Shown: positions 1-6,208, numbered from the stretch's first letter. The stretch: 7,867 bases of DNA from Anaerolineales bacterium (GCA_030642885.1 DAOWMX010000097.1:1-7867); one strand, 5' to 3'. The notes: generated by a model not told the origin, from the sequence alone. Numbers and translations: made by a program.

Positions 1-648
1 CTTCTGAGTCACTACTTGTATCCTCTCATCAAGTTGCTCTGCGAGAGCTTCAGCTTCGGCCTCATGGCCGGTCAGAATACCTACTACCCCAATGTTTTCA
101 AGTAAGCCCGAGAAATCCTCCGGGTTTGCAAGCAGGAAGATAGGAATACCAAGGACATCGAGGCTTTGCACCTGCTCCGGGCTGGTGATTGTCGCTGCAA
201 GCACAAGATCGGGCTCCAACGCTAAAATGGCCTCAGTGTTGAGTTCTCCATAGGTGCTGCCAATGCTGGCGACCTCGAGCGCTTCAGGAGGGTAATCCGA
301 GACTTCGTCCCGACCGACAACTTGATCTCCCGCCCCTATGGCGAAGAGAATCTCCGTGTTGGATGGCGCAATAGACACAATTCGCTGCGCTGGGCCCGGA
401 AGAACCACCTCGCGATCCATGCCGTCGACAATCGTAAGCGGGAAAACATCCTCCGTCGGCTCGACGGTAGGTTCTTGCGTCTCCGCTGGTGGGGGAGTCG
501 GGGATGAACTTTCGACTGGCGCCTCTGCTGGCGCAGAAGAACCTCCACAAGCTGCAACCACGAACCCCATGATCAATACTGTAATAAACGTGAAAACCAA
601 ACGAGCAATCGCCTTTTTAGGGCGTTGACTTGATGCGTTTATAAACAT
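1..648 (-). CDS. btuF: BtuF-like cobalamin/iron-siderophore ABC transporter substrate-binding lipoprotein (5' part, cut by window edge)
   Basis: The frame is open from the ATG at 648 to base 1 and gives 216 residues; the rest of the gene lies outside the window. Residues 1-34 are a lipoprotein signal peptide: basic n-region (K11, K12, R16), hydrophobic core 17-31, and lipobox V31-A-A-C34. A Ser/Pro/Thr/Glu-rich linker (about 36-68) tethers the binding domain to the membrane. From residue 70 the protein matches the periplasmic-binding-protein-2 (BtuF/FhuD) fold: a short beta hairpin (LTIVDG, DREVVL), then RIVSIAPSNTEILFAIGAGD at 89-108, a G-S-x-x-x-x-N segment near 130, and LEPDLVLA at 144-151, which is typical of this family. 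The ribosome binding site GAGAGAGGAAG (654-664) stands 5 bases before the ATG. The upstream cobalamin riboswitch makes a corrinoid the most likely ligand; the binding domain alone could also suit a ferric siderophore. Permease and ATPase genes are expected to the left. Confidence 0.9.
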   Translation of the reverse strand, partial: MFINASSQRPKKAIARLVFTFITVLIMGFVVAACGGSSAPAEAPVESSSPTPPPAETQEPTVEPTEDVFPLTIVDGMDREVVLPGPAQRIVSIAPSNTEILFAIGAGDQVVGRDEVSDYPPEALEVASIGSTYGELNTEAILALEPDLVLAATITSPEQVQSLDVLGIPIFLLANPEDFSGLLENIGVVGILTGHEAEAEALAEQLDERIQVVTQK

Positions 649-668
649 CTTAACTTCCTCTCTCAGTC

Positions 669-685
669 GCGCCGGTGCCCGGCGC
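669..685 (-). other. GC-rich perfect hairpin just before the btuF ribosome binding site
   Basis: The arms GCGCCGG and CCGGCGC pair perfectly over 7 bp around a 3-base loop. The hairpin ends about 5 bases before the Shine-Dalgarno stretch (654-664) of the btuF-like gene. No U-run follows it, so it is not an intrinsic terminator in this direction. It may stabilise the mRNA end or influence ribosome access; this role is inference. Confidence 0.45.
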
Positions 686-715
686 CTATTTCAGTATATG
701 TGTGACCTTTTTTTT

Positions 716-757
716 AAAAAGAAATCGACCTTCCCCTGTGTGATTATCGGGAAGGCC
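716..757 (-). terminator. Intrinsic terminator in the cobalamin riboswitch expression platform
   Basis: Read on the minus strand, GGCCTTCCC (757-749) pairs with GGGAAGGTC (735-727), 9 bp with one G-U, around a 13-base loop. It is followed after two bases by TTTCTTTTT (724-716). It lies between the riboswitch aptamer and the btuF-like coding region, so B12 binding probably controls transcription termination, not only translation. A run of eight A residues directly follows the U-run. Confidence 0.7.
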
Positions 758-779
758 TCAAATTGGAGCAGTCATAAGC

Positions 780-858
780 AACCCATCCTTTCCGCGAAGG
801 AGCTGAGAACATCGGGCCAAGGTGGGTATCCTGGCTTGGACGGGTTGAACCCATCCTT
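780..858 (-). repeat. 11-base direct repeat: one copy in the aptamer, one in the expression platform
   Basis: The plus-strand word AACCCATCCTT occurs at 780-790 and 848-858. On the RNA it reads AAGGAUGGGUU. The aptamer copy (848-858) includes the 5' arm of a hairpin GGAUGGG-UUCAA-CCCGUCC (838-856) lying between the conserved core and the B12 box. The second copy, downstream of the aptamer, could pair with the same 3' arm (AACCCGUCC, 838-846) as an alternative partner. Confidence 0.6.
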
Positions 859-950
859 ACAGTTGCGGGACAGCGCCGGACTTCCGAGGTGCAATCTTAG
901 GTCACCGGCTTCCCCTTGGCGGTCTGTGCTTCCGGGCAACAGACCACCTT
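819..950 (-). promoter_or_regulatory. Cobalamin (adenosylcobalamin-type) riboswitch aptamer
   Basis: The minus strand carries the family's landmarks in order. The closing stem P1 is AAGGTGG (950-944) with CCACCTT (825-819). A hairpin GGTCTGT/ACAGACC follows (945-921). Then come AAGGGGAAGCCGGTGAC (917-901), the core CTGTCCCGCAACTGTAA (873-857), a 7-bp hairpin (856-838) and the B12 box AAGCCAGGATACCCACC (837-821), close to the consensus AGYCMGGAGACCNGCC. The arm between GGTG and AAGTCC carries about 17 extra bases compared with minimal examples. Riboswitches of this family turn down B12 uptake or synthesis genes when the coenzyme binds, which fits the BtuF-like gene downstream. Confidence 0.93.
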
Positions 951-975
951 CGTCCATAATCGATTGTTAGCTCGC

Positions 976-1004
976 AGTATATCCCTGTGAGGAGACCCGG
1001 TCAA
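976..1004 (-). promoter_or_regulatory. Sigma70-type promoter for the riboswitch-btuF transcript
   Basis: On the minus strand, -35 TTGACC (1004-999) and -10 TATACT (981-976) are separated by exactly 17 bases. The start of transcription would fall near 969, about 19 bases before the P1 stem of the riboswitch, which leaves a leader of roughly 320 bases before the coding region. Confidence 0.75.
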
Positions 1005-1154
1005 GCGAATCGAGTCGGGTTCAGCATAGTTCCGTCTTTTTCCCCAAAAAATTGGTTATATCGATGGATTATTGCAGACGCCTTCGGGAGATAGGTCGTC
1101 TTCGTGCAATCGCCAGGGCCTGGTCCTGGTAACCTAAGATAATTGCGAGTCCGA

Positions 1155-1182
1155 TTGACCAGCGGATAGCCTGTATGATAGA
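1155..1182 (+). promoter_or_regulatory. Candidate promoter for the cold-shock-domain gene
   Basis: TTGACC at 1155-1160 could be a -35 element, with GATAGA at 1177-1182 as -10 (16-base spacer). A better -10-like word, TATGAT at 1174-1179, is too close to it and would need a weak -35 around 1151. Either gives a short leader before the ribosome binding site at 1197-1201. The stretch 1005-1154 between this and the divergent btuF promoter shows no convincing gene, only short imperfect inverted repeats such as CCAGGGCCTGG near 1113. Confidence 0.4.
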
Positions 1183-1207
1183 ATTCACGCTTGCTTGGAG
1201 GATGTAC

Positions 1208-1420
1208 GTGCCAAAACGGACAACCGGAATCGTACGGTCATTTGACGGATCCAAAGGGTACGGGTATATCGATGCCCGAGATGGGGAAGATGTTTTCGTC
1301 TACTATCGCGACATCGCCGGTGAGGGATTTCAATTACTAAGCAAGGGCGAGAAGGTCGCTTTCTATCTCGAGAACACGGTTCGCGGCTTCCAAGCCACCG
1401 ATGTCACTCGCTTGAATTGA
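1208..1420 (+). CDS. Divergent cold-shock-domain (CspA-like) nucleic acid-binding protein
   Basis: Seventy residues, the usual Csp length of 65-70, forming one OB-fold cold-shock domain. RNP1 is KGYGYI (16-21; CspA has KGFGFI) and RNP2 is VFVYY (29-33; CspA has VFVHF). Family features also visible are GIV near the start, a G-E-K-V strand (47-50) and the ending ATDVTRLN. Proteins of this family bind single-stranded RNA or DNA in the cytoplasm, often as RNA chaperones. The start is set at GTG 1208 because GGAGG (1197-1201) stands 6 bases before it and the protein then begins like a typical Csp; the in-frame ATG at 1175 lies upstream of the ribosome binding site and ATG 1202 directly abuts it. 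Oddities: the conserved Trp of VKWFN is Ser11 here, and the RNP2 His is Tyr32. Both are normally nucleic-acid contacts, so binding preference may differ. Confidence 0.85.
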   Translation: MPKRTTGIVRSFDGSKGYGYIDARDGEDVFVYYRDIAGEGFQLLSKGEKVAFYLENTVRGFQATDVTRLN

Positions 1421-1450
1421 CCCCCCAATCTGCTTGGTTATGGCTCACAC

Positions 1451-1487
1451 CCCGCCAGGTTCGATGCCCGACGGGATTTATTTTATT
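1451..1487 (+). terminator. Possible weak intrinsic terminator after the cold-shock gene
   Basis: An imperfect hairpin at 1451-1475 has outer arms CCCG/CGGG and inner GG/CC with two mismatches, and is followed by the T-rich tail ATTTATTTTATT (1476-1487). It would separate the cold-shock gene from the RNase J gene. The stem is weak, so read-through is likely. Confidence 0.3.
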
Positions 1488-1525
1488 AAACAACCACTAA
1501 ACAAAGCGAAAAGGATGTATTACGT

Positions 1526-3169
1526 ATGAGTAAGTTATTGAGAATTGTCCCCCTGGGAGGATTGGGGGAAGTAGGTAAGAACATGATGTCGATTGAATAT
1601 GGGGATAATATCCTCATCATCGATTCGGGCATCATGTTTCCAGAGAACGACATGTTAGGGATCGACTATATCATCCCCGACTATAAATACCTGGAAGATA
1701 AGAAGAGTAAAATACGCGGGATCATCATCACGCATGGTCACGAAGATCACACCGGCGCAATTCGGCATGTTATCGAAGAATTCAACGTTCCGATTTACGC
1801 CACAAAACTCACGCGCGGCTTGCTTGAGGTGAAACTCCGCCGGAGTGGGTTGCTTGAGAAATCACAGCTTAACACCATCTCTGCCGGAGATGAATTGCAG
1901 CTTGGTCCCTTTAAAATTGAGTTTTTTCACGTCTGTCATTCCATTCCCGATGGGGTCGGACTGGGAATTACGACGCCCGCGGGACTGATCGTTCATTCGG
2001 GTGATTACAAATTCGATCATACGCCGGTAGATGGCTGGCCCCCGGACTTCGGTAAACTAGCGGAACTTGGCGCACGGGGCGTCCTCGCCCTGATGGCCGA
2101 TTCCACCAATGCCGACGAACCAGGCTGGACTCCCTCCGAAACCGTGATTGACCCGGCTTTCGATCAGGTATTCCGCCAGGCGAAAGGACGCATATTAATT
2201 GGCTCCTTCGCCTCCCTGATCTCGCGCATGCAGCAGGTTGCAAACGCCGCCCATGTGCATGGCCGGTCACTCGCATTCGTCGGAAGGAGCATGGTCGATA
2301 ATTCAAATATGGCTCGCGAGTTGGGATATCTTGAACTTCCAGATGGCCTTGTTGTCTCATTAGACCAAGCCCTTAAGATGAAACCGTCGAAGGTCGCCCT
2401 GATGTGTACAGGTACGCAAGGTGAGCCATCATCCATCCTGGGTCGTCTCTCTAACGGGAGTAATCGTCAATTCGACCTCATCCCAGGGGATACGGTCGTT
2501 CTCTCTTCAACGCCGATACCAGGGAACGAGGAAGGGGTTCATCGGACCATCAATCGTCTCTTCGACCGCGGCGCGGAAGTGATCTATGATCCAATCCTGG
2601 CCGTGCACGTGTCCGGTCACGCCAACCAAGATGAGATGAAGCTCCTGATGCAATTGGTTAAACCCAAGCACCTCATTCCCATCCACGGCGAGCTGCGGCA
2701 TCTAAAACAACACGCCGCCCTTGCCCGCGAGATCGGCATCCCGCAGGAGCGGATCGCGGTAGTACAGAATGGAACCGCGATCGAATTCTCTAACGGAGAA
2801 ATGAAAATCGGTGAACGCTTTCCGGGCGGCTATATCTTCGTCGACGGGAGTGGTGTGGGTGACATCGGCCCGAAAGTCATGCGCGAGCGCGAGGCATTGG
2901 CGCGTGAAGGTCTTGTTATCATCCATGTCAATCTAGACAGTGACCGGAATCGCGTTATTGGCGAGCCGGAGATTGTCTCAAGGGGATTCGTTTTCGTGCG
3001 CGAGGCAATGGACCTTTTCGACGAAGCACGCGAACTTGTATTAAAAGTAGCCAAGAAAGATCCAAGTGAAGGCCTGGAAGACCGTATTGAAAATGAGCTT
3101 TCCCGGTTCTTCTTCACAGAAACCAAGCGCAAACCGATGGTCTTCGCCTTCATATCAAGAAACGGGTGA
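1526..3169 (+). CDS. rnj: Ribonuclease J (metallo-beta-lactamase / beta-CASP RNase)
   Basis: At 547 residues this has the normal RNase J length of about 550. It is a zinc-dependent cytoplasmic 5'-to-3' exo- and endoribonuclease of mRNA decay and rRNA maturation. It begins with a phosphate-loop-like GGLGEVGKNM (11-20). Metal ligands are in HGHEDH (70-75), H138 in VCHSIPD, D160 in HSGDYKFD and H387 in PIHGE. The beta-CASP insert spans about 190-365 with ADSTNA (191-196), GSFASLISR (226-234), the FVGRSM segment (251-256) and HVSGHANQDE (361-370). The C-terminal domain (about 440-547) carries a GYIFVDG linker strand and ends FISRNG. Every catalytic residue I can place is present. Start: ATG 1526 with AAGGA (1511-1515) 10 bases upstream; an earlier start would not fit the family N-terminus. 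Upstream lies AT-rich sequence after a possible terminator, so it probably has its own promoter, though none is clear. Confidence 0.96.
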   Translation: MSKLLRIVPLGGLGEVGKNMMSIEYGDNILIIDSGIMFPENDMLGIDYIIPDYKYLEDKKSKIRGIIITHGHEDHTGAIRHVIEEFNVPIYATKLTRGLLEVKLRRSGLLEKSQLNTISAGDELQLGPFKIEFFHVCHSIPDGVGLGITTPAGLIVHSGDYKFDHTPVDGWPPDFGKLAELGARGVLALMADSTNADEPGWTPSETVIDPAFDQVFRQAKGRILIGSFASLISRMQQVANAAHVHGRSLAFVGRSMVDNSNMARELGYLELPDGLVVSLDQALKMKPSKVALMCTGTQGEPSSILGRLSNGSNRQFDLIPGDTVVLSSTPIPGNEEGVHRTINRLFDRGAEVIYDPILAVHVSGHANQDEMKLLMQLVKPKHLIPIHGELRHLKQHAALAREIGIPQERIAVVQNGTAIEFSNGEMKIGERFPGGYIFVDGSGVGDIGPKVMREREALAREGLVIIHVNLDSDRNRVIGEPEIVSRGFVFVREAMDLFDEARELVLKVAKKDPSEGLEDRIENELSRFFFTETKRKPMVFAFISRNG

Positions 3170-3189
3170 GAAAAACAAAGACTCGTCCA

Positions 3190-3217
3190 TTGCACGGGAT
3201 TGATGGGTGGGTATAAT
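3190..3217 (+). promoter_or_regulatory. Candidate promoter overlapping the start of the isomerase gene
   Basis: TTGCAC (3190-3195) and a perfect TATAAT (3212-3217) are 16 bases apart, in the 58-base gap after the RNase J stop. Transcription would begin near 3224, only a few bases before the ATG at 3228. The -10 box covers the alternative ATG at 3216, so the promoter and the choice of start codon bear on one another. Confidence 0.5.
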
Positions 3218-3227
3218 GCCTTTCGTC

Positions 3228-4136
3228 ATGGTTCACCGCAAAGCGCTCGTCGCACTCTCTATAGGTCTGCTGGGTGCAGCAGGGTGCGGACGAATCTCCC
3301 TGCCCATACTCAATCCATCCCCTCACCCTCCCACAGTAACTCCAGCGCCCCCGACGCCAACGCCTGAACCTCTCGCTGCGAGTGTGAATGGCGAAGGTAT
3401 TCTGCTTGAGCACTTCGAACTCGAAATTATTCGCTTTGAATATTCGAAAACCGATTCTGGCATAGACCTTGCAACCCTGGGTGCATACCAAAGTGAACTG
3501 CTCGACAGCATGATCGATTTAGTGCTTCTTGCGCAGGGCGCAAAGGCGAACGGTTTTAATGTCGAGCAAACCGAGATCGATGACAGGTTGAATCTAATGA
3601 TCAAAAGCGCCGAGGATAGGGGGGAATTCGAGTTGTGGATGGAGCTTAACGGCTACACCCAGGAGACGCTGCGGACAGCGTTGGCCGAGGAGATAGAAGC
3701 CGCCTGGATGGTGGCTTATCTTGCAGGTCAGGTGCCCGATATCACCGAGCAAGTGCACGCCCGGCATATCCTGGTCGCCTCCGAGGCTGAGGCAGATGAA
3801 TTGCGAGCAGAGCTTCAAGCCGGAGCTGACTTTGACACCCTTGCTCGACAATACTCCATCGATGCCAGCACAAGACCTGCCGGCGGCGACCTGGGATGGT
3901 TTCCCAAGGGCTTTTTGTTATGGCCGGAAGTGGAAACGGCTGCTTTCTCCCTTCAACCAGGAGAGATCAGCACGGTTGTCAGGAGCGAAATTGGATTCCA
4001 CATCCTTGAAATCATAAATCGTGAAGACCGGCTGTTAGCGTACAGCGTTCGACAAGCACTTGGTGAGCGCGCCGTTGAGAGTTGGCTATCGACGGAGCGC
4101 GTGTCCGCTGATATTCAAACCTTCATCACGCAATAA
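3228..4136 (+). CDS. Lipoprotein parvulin-type peptidyl-prolyl cis-trans isomerase (PrsA/SurA-like foldase)
   Basis: From ATG 3228 the product has 302 residues. MVHRK, a hydrophobic core (6-17) and A-A-G-C20 form a lipoprotein signal, though -3 is Ala and not the usual Leu. A Pro/Thr-rich tether follows (about 29-49). Residues 51-165 resemble the helical SurA-N/trigger-factor-like chaperone region, starting ASVNGEGI. Residues 177-264 are a PPIC rotamase domain: VHARHILVAS (177-186), ADFDTLARQYSID (200-212), GGDLGWFPKG (219-228), F240, and GFHILEI (256-262). Such proteins help fold exported proteins outside the cytoplasmic membrane. In-frame starts at GTG 3207 and ATG 3216 would add 7 or 4 residues; GGGTGGG lies 4 bases before 3216. 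I prefer 3228 for its short basic n-region and because a -10 box covers 3216, but this is not settled. The next gene begins 23 bases after the stop, so the two are likely co-transcribed. Confidence 0.88.
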   Translation: MVHRKALVALSIGLLGAAGCGRISLPILNPSPHPPTVTPAPPTPTPEPLAASVNGEGILLEHFELEIIRFEYSKTDSGIDLATLGAYQSELLDSMIDLVLLAQGAKANGFNVEQTEIDDRLNLMIKSAEDRGEFELWMELNGYTQETLRTALAEEIEAAWMVAYLAGQVPDITEQVHARHILVASEAEADELRAELQAGADFDTLARQYSIDASTRPAGGDLGWFPKGFLLWPEVETAAFSLQPGEISTVVRSEIGFHILEIINREDRLLAYSVRQALGERAVESWLSTERVSADIQTFITQ

Positions 4137-4159
4137 GGGTTAGGCAGGAGAAGAAGACC

Positions 4160-4885
4160 ATGGATGAGAATTTCCAAACAGTACCCCGGAAACGCCCCAG
4201 CAGGATCGGGAGTATCTTTTTTAATCTATTGACCTTCATGGTGTTGATCGCGATTCTCGGTGCAGGTGCGGCTGCGGCGGCCCTTTTCGTGAATCCCTAC
4301 ATCGATGTTGGTTTCTTCTACAATCCGTTTCCGCCACCGACTGTGCCTGCACACCTCGGCCAGCCCACAGCGACCCACACACCTGCTGTGCCACTTCCAG
4401 ATGCCTGGACGCCGACACCGTCGACCACTCCCGAACCGACAAACACACCGACTCCTTTGCCCACAGATACTCCTACTCCAGTTCCAACGGGAACGCAGCT
4501 GCCTCCACCGTTCGCGCTGCAACCTGGAAATCCCGTTCAAATTCCTAATATCGCCAATGACGATGGTTGTGACTGGATGGGCGTTGGCGGGCAGGTATTT
4601 AACATGGAGAACCAACCGATTGTAAATCTTGGCATCCATCTTGAGGGCGAATTAGAAGGCAACCCACTCAATCTTGACACACTCACCGGAAGCGCGCCGG
4701 ACATTGGACCTTCAGGTTACGTATTCAATCTGGGAGATCACCCCATTGGCAGCGTCGACACCATCTGGGTCTACGTCCACGACGGGAGCGGATCTCCACT
4801 CTCAGACCAGGTATTCTTCAGCACATCTACAGAATGTAACGAGAACTTCGTAATGGTGAACTGGCGTCAAGTACGGGAACAATAA
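4160..4885 (+). CDS. Single-pass membrane protein with Pro/Thr stalk and extracytoplasmic beta-rich domain, unknown function
   Basis: 241 residues. A short basic cytoplasmic N-terminus (R10, K11, R12, R15) leads into one membrane helix (about 18-44), followed by a Pro/Thr-rich stalk (about 58-115) of the TPTPxPT type. The outer domain (about 125-241) begins CDWMGVGGQVFN (137-148), continues with alternating beta-strand patterns, a GYVFNLGD segment (187-194) and a TIWVYVHDGSGSPLSDQVFF stretch (201-220), and ends after C226. C137 and C226 are the only Cys residues and could form a disulfide. I have the impression of similar C-x-W-x-G-x-x-G-Q-V-F modules in Anaerolineae surface proteins, but I know no function for them. 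The pattern resembles small carbohydrate-binding or Ig-like sandwich modules. AGGAG (4146-4150) precedes the ATG by 9 bases. It lies 23 bases after the isomerase gene and ends before a strong terminator. Confidence 0.8.
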   Translation: MDENFQTVPRKRPSRIGSIFFNLLTFMVLIAILGAGAAAAALFVNPYIDVGFFYNPFPPPTVPAHLGQPTATHTPAVPLPDAWTPTPSTTPEPTNTPTPLPTDTPTPVPTGTQLPPPFALQPGNPVQIPNIANDDGCDWMGVGGQVFNMENQPIVNLGIHLEGELEGNPLNLDTLTGSAPDIGPSGYVFNLGDHPIGSVDTIWVYVHDGSGSPLSDQVFFSTSTECNENFVMVNWRQVREQ

Positions 4886-4911
4886 TCCCCGAGAGACTTT
4901 ATAAATATAGA

Positions 4912-4938
4912 AGGGGCTGCCCTAGAAAGGCAGCCCCT
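4912..4938. terminator. Bidirectional intrinsic terminator between convergent genes
   Basis: AGGGGCTGCC (4912-4921) pairs perfectly with GGCAGCCCCT (4929-4938), a 10-bp stem with a 7-base loop. On the plus strand it is followed by CTGTATTT; on the minus strand by TTCTATATTTAT. It lies between the stop codons of the membrane protein (plus) and the aminotransferase (minus), so it can end both transcripts. Confidence 0.85.
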
Positions 4939-4975
4939 CTGTATTTAACCTGTCTACCTACAGCCTAGCGTTGCT

Positions 4976-6208
4976 TCAGGATTTTAGCACCCGCCGAATG
5001 CAATCACAGACCCGTTCCACCTGTACTTCACTCAAGGTGCCAGAAAAGGGCAATGCCAGGCTTCTCCGGCTGAGGTCTTCTGTCGCCGGGTAATCTCCGG
5101 GTTGGTAACCGAAAAGATCCGTCATATAGGTTTGGATATGAATCGGCGTGAAGTAAGGACGGGTGGGTACACCCTGCGCATCCAGCTGCTCTGCGACTCT
5201 CTTGCGATCAATCCCCTCATCGAGACGAACTACATACACAAACCAACTCATCCGTGAAGTTGAGGGAGCAATTTGCAGCACTTCAACCCCCGCCATCTCG
5301 GCCAGTCGAGCGTGGTACCACTCCGCGACTCGCTCACGCTTCTCCAGAAGTTCATCCAAACGGCTCATCTGCACGCGTCCTAATGCAGCGCTCATCTCAT
5401 CGAGGCGGTAGTTATAGCCAAGGTGCGTATGATCCAGCCACAAATCGCCGGGTGCGCGGCCCTGATTCCTGAGCGCGCGGATGAGTTCGGCGGCGTCAAC
5501 CCTGTCGGTGACGACCATGGCCCCCTCGGCCGTGGTTATCTGCTTGTTGGGATAGAATGCAAACACGCCGATATCCCCCAGCGTCCCTGTCTGACGACCC
5601 TTATATTGCGCACCGAGCGCCTCACAAGAATCCTCGATGACGCCCAATTTATGCTCAGCGGAGATCTCCTGGATCGAGTCGTAGTCAGCCGGTTGCCCGA
5701 AGACATCGACGGGTAAAAGGGCGCGCAGTCTACCTGAAGGTTCGGCCCCCTTGCGCGGCAGCCAACGTGAAGCCTTCTTTCCACCGGCGATTAAATCCGC
5801 AGCTGCCTCAGCCATGAGGTCCGTATTGATGTTGCCCGTAACAGGATCCACATCAACAAAGATGGGAGTGGCGCGTTCATAAAGAAGAACATTGGTCGAG
5901 GCAACAAAAGAAAAAGGTGTCGTAATCACCCAATCGCCGTCAGAGATTCCCAGCGCGCGGACGGCGAGGTGAAGCCCCGCGGTGCCCGAACTCACGGCAA
6001 TGGCGTGTTCCACGCCCACATAGCGAGAAACGGCATCTTCAAACGCCGCGACTTCCGGTCCCATGCTCAGACGCGAGGTCTGCATCACTGTCGCGACCGC
6101 CTCGCGCTCTAGATCGGTAATATCCGGGGATGACATCGGGATGTTCTCCCCCGCAGGATCCACTGCGCTTCCCTGTCCCTTAGTTCGATTACTTTTTACG
6201 TTTTTCAT
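4976..6208 (-). CDS. DegT/DnrJ/EryC1/StrS-family PLP-dependent sugar aminotransferase
   Basis: 410 residues, a little above the usual 365-400. The family makes amino sugars by transferring an amino group, usually from glutamate, to a keto-sugar nucleotide. Visible motifs: IPMSSPDI (23-30), SSGTAGLHLAV (73-83), VITTPFSFVAST (94-105), FVDVDP (117-122), the PLP-nitrogen Asp in IEDSCEALGA (191-200, D193), and FAFYPNKQITTAEGA (216-230) with the Schiff-base Lys222. GYNYRLDEMSAALG (264-277) and VPTRPYFTPIH (347-357) are also typical. Two additions stand out: about 22 extra N-terminal residues rich in Lys, Arg and Gly, and a basic insertion at about 141-162 just before the VDVFGQPAD stretch. The ATG overlaps the stop of the preceding gene in ATGA (6205-6208), so translation is probably coupled. 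The sugar substrate cannot be read from sequence; perosamine, quinovosamine or bacillosamine-type sugars are possibilities. Confidence 0.93.
   Translation of the reverse strand: MKNVKSNRTKGQGSAVDPAGENIPMSSPDITDLEREAVATVMQTSRLSMGPEVAAFEDAVSRYVGVEHAIAVSSGTAGLHLAVRALGISDGDWVITTPFSFVASTNVLLYERATPIFVDVDPVTGNINTDLMAEAAADLIAGGKKASRWLPRKGAEPSGRLRALLPVDVFGQPADYDSIQEISAEHKLGVIEDSCEALGAQYKGRQTGTLGDIGVFAFYPNKQITTAEGAMVVTDRVDAAELIRALRNQGRAPGDLWLDHTHLGYNYRLDEMSAALGRVQMSRLDELLEKRERVAEWYHARLAEMAGVEVLQIAPSTSRMSWFVYVVRLDEGIDRKRVAEQLDAQGVPTRPYFTPIHIQTYMTDLFGYQPGDYPATEDLSRRSLALPFSGTLSEVQVERVCDCIRRVLKS

Noticed and set aside
284..628. Several overlapping open frames on both strands inside the btuF-like gene
   Set aside because: The frame from 648 to 1 gives a recognisable lipoprotein and binding domain; the others are shadows with low-complexity Arg/Ser-rich products.
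698..970. Open frames on both strands across the btuF leader (90 aa plus, 61 aa minus)
   Set aside because: They cover the cobalamin riboswitch and its terminator; base conservation there is explained by RNA structure, there is no good ribosome binding site, and the proteins resemble nothing I know.
1175..1207. Upstream ATG 1175 and ATG 1202 as starts for the cold-shock gene
   Set aside because: ATG 1175 lies before the GGAGG at 1197-1201 and adds residues foreign to the family; ATG 1202 touches the GGAGG with no spacing. GTG 1208 has a 6-base spacing.
2830..3195. 121-codon minus-strand frame over the 3' end of rnj, and the 130-codon frame at 1968-2360
   Set aside because: Antisense shadows of a well-conserved RNase J frame; Arg/Ser-rich and without recognisable motifs.
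4388..4500. Tandem repeat or CRISPR-like pattern in the Thr/Pro codons of the membrane-protein stalk
   Set aside because: The repetition is at the level of Pro/Thr codons in a coding frame, with no regular unit or spacer; it is a protein linker. No CRISPR array, tRNA, rRNA or insertion sequence was seen in the window.
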